Below, piece by piece: positions 63,141-64,000 of a DNA stretch of 64,000 nucleotides; the first letter of the stretch is position 1; each line of letters opens with the position of its first letter. A program made the translations under genes and the position numbers. This DNA is from Massilia phosphatilytica (lineage in GTDB: Bacteria; Pseudomonadota; Gammaproteobacteria; Burkholderiales; Burkholderiaceae_D): the NCBI RefSeq assembly GCF_002968015.1, contig NZ_PUIP01000025.1, positions 1-64,000 on the forward strand, read 5' to 3'. The notes under the pieces were generated by a model. That model made no database searches, had not been told where the DNA came from, and saw only the letters and a program-made list of their open reading frames with translations.

Positions 63141-64000
63141 CTAATCCGGGACACGCGTCAGGTGGGCTGCGCGCCGGTAACCGCCGGGCCCGATCCCGTA
63201 ATGGCGCTTGAACACGCGGTTGAACGCCGCTTCCGACTGGTAGCCGACCGCGAGCGCCACGTCGCCGACGGCGCCCTCTCCCTGCAGCAGGGCGCGGGCG
63301 GCGCGCGCCATGCGCAGCTGGGTCAGCATGTCGGCCGGCGGCATGCCGCACAGGCGCGCGAACAGGCGGGCGAACGTGGCGCGCGACATGTGGCACGCCT
63401 CGGCCAGGTCTTCCACTTTCCACGGCCGCTCGGGCGATTCCAGCATCCGGGCGAGCGCATTGCCCAGTCGCCGGTCGGCGAGGATGGCGAACAGGCCGGG
63501 CGCCTCGTGACCCGTTCCGGCCAGCCAGGCCCGCAGCAGCAGCGCGAACAGCGCGCCGGACAGCTGCGCGACGACGACGTCGCTGCCGGGCCGCACGAAC
63601 GTTGTCTCGTGCTGCAGCAGCCGCACGAGCGCATGCAGGCCGGGGAAGTCGTCGGCGCGGCTGGCGCGCACGACCATCACGTCGGGGAGGGCGCGCGCGA
63701 GGGCCTGGCGCGCGGCGCCGTCGAACACGAAACTGCCGCACAGGATGGCGGTGGCGGGACCGTCGCCCTCGTTGCCCTTGCGCTGCAGCGGGCCATCCGC
63801 GGCGAGCGGGCGGACCGGGGCGGCTTCGTCGCCGGGCCCGGCGTGCAGGCGGTGCGGGCTGCCGCTGGGGAAGACGACGACGTCGCCGGTAGCCAGGTCC
63901 AGCGTGTCATGGCCGGGGACGTCCACGCGCGCGCCGCCCTCGACGATCACGTGGAACGGGGCCACGCCGGGCGTCGCGGCCGGCTCGTCCAGCACCCAGG
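63141..64000 (-). CDS. AraC-family regulator (5' end beyond window)
   Basis: At least 286 codons; the frame is open to the right edge, so the true start is outside. An N-terminal cupin-type sensor (FHVIVEGGARVDVPG, VVFPSGSPHRLHAGP) of the AraC_binding_2/Cupin_6 kind is followed by a C-terminal double helix-turn-helix (WKVEDLAEACHMSRATFARL and VALAVGYQSEAAFNRVFKRH). GTG 63995 could be read as a start but cuts the cupin domain. It lies 9 bp upstream of thiL. Target genes unknown. Confidence 0.9.
   Translation of the reverse strand, partial: WVLDEPAATPGVAPFHVIVEGGARVDVPGHDTLDLATGDVVVFPSGSPHRLHAGPGDEAAPVRPLAADGPLQRKGNEGDGPATAILCGSFVFDGAARQALARALPDVMVVRASRADDFPGLHALVRLLQHETTFVRPGSDVVVAQLSGALFALLLRAWLAGTGHEAPGLFAILADRRLGNALARMLESPERPWKVEDLAEACHMSRATFARLFARLCGMPPADMLTQLRMARAARALLQGEGAVGDVALAVGYQSEAAFNRVFKRHYGIGPGGYRRAAHLTRVPD

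Overview
The window is GC-rich chromosomal DNA from a betaproteobacterium, most likely Oxalobacteraceae (Massilia, Duganella or a close relative). I infer this from the gene order recA-recX-DUF2889-sucC-sucD, the block pgk-pyk-fba-purC-purE-purK-sua5, the VC_2705-type symporter pair behind a TctDE-like two-component system, and the richness in RTX, DUF4214 and c-di-GMP proteins. No rRNA, tRNA, CRISPR array, phage or insertion sequence was seen; most of the window is core chromosome with a few accessory genes.

Layout. 1-4740 (-): the first 1580 codons of a giant RTX/VCBS-repeat secreted protein, with a sigma54-type promoter upstream. 5012-10242 (-): an operon of response regulator, histidine kinase, small and large sodium:solute symporter subunits and a lipoprotein. 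10351-14958 (+): LexA-boxed recA, recX, a DUF2889 gene, sucCD. 15034-15788: a type IV pilin with a consensus sigma54 promoter and upstream activator sites. 15797-20512 (-): a YcgR-like PilZ protein, an S9 peptidase and a chemoreceptor. 20748-22208 (+): a DUF4214/RTX protein. 22199-25354 (-): pqqABCDE, including the 24-codon pqqA. 25546-29931: VOC protein, moaC, a BepA-like protease, a conserved hypothetical, a YheT hydrolase and a zinc-finger protein. 30172-31252 (+): azlCD. 31293-39051 (+): glycolysis and purine genes and sua5, with a REP-like palindrome after fba. 39161-42968 (+): two secreted lipoprotein hydrolases and OmpW. 43032-50484: gcdH, a flavin reductase, msrA, cfa, a hemerythrin-PdxH fusion, tcdA, an FKBP isomerase and cysK. 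50532-51881 (-): an ArsR/SmtB repressor and CDF metal exporter with a palindromic operator. 51947-52456 (+): a broken small secreted-protein gene. 52466-56633 (-): pncC, a metallophosphatase and an M16 peptidase. 57020-62155 (+): YfiR, a hybrid histidine kinase and a REC-PAS-GGDEF-EAL-REC protein. 62157-64000 (-): thiL and a partial AraC regulator.

The recurring theme is surface behaviour and c-di-GMP: a large adhesin-like RTX protein and a pilin both behind sigma54-type promoters, a PilZ brake, a chemoreceptor with a CheR-tether-like tail, and a YfiR-linked phosphorelay ending in a dual GGDEF-EAL enzyme. That last cassette is the best candidate for an undescribed system: YfiR normally gates the diguanylate cyclase YfiN, but here it sits next to a kinase whose relay would feed a two-receiver c-di-GMP enzyme. 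Other points worth attention are the hemerythrin-PdxH fusion, the 951-bp higher-order repeat in the RTX gene, and the zinc-type SmtB operator.
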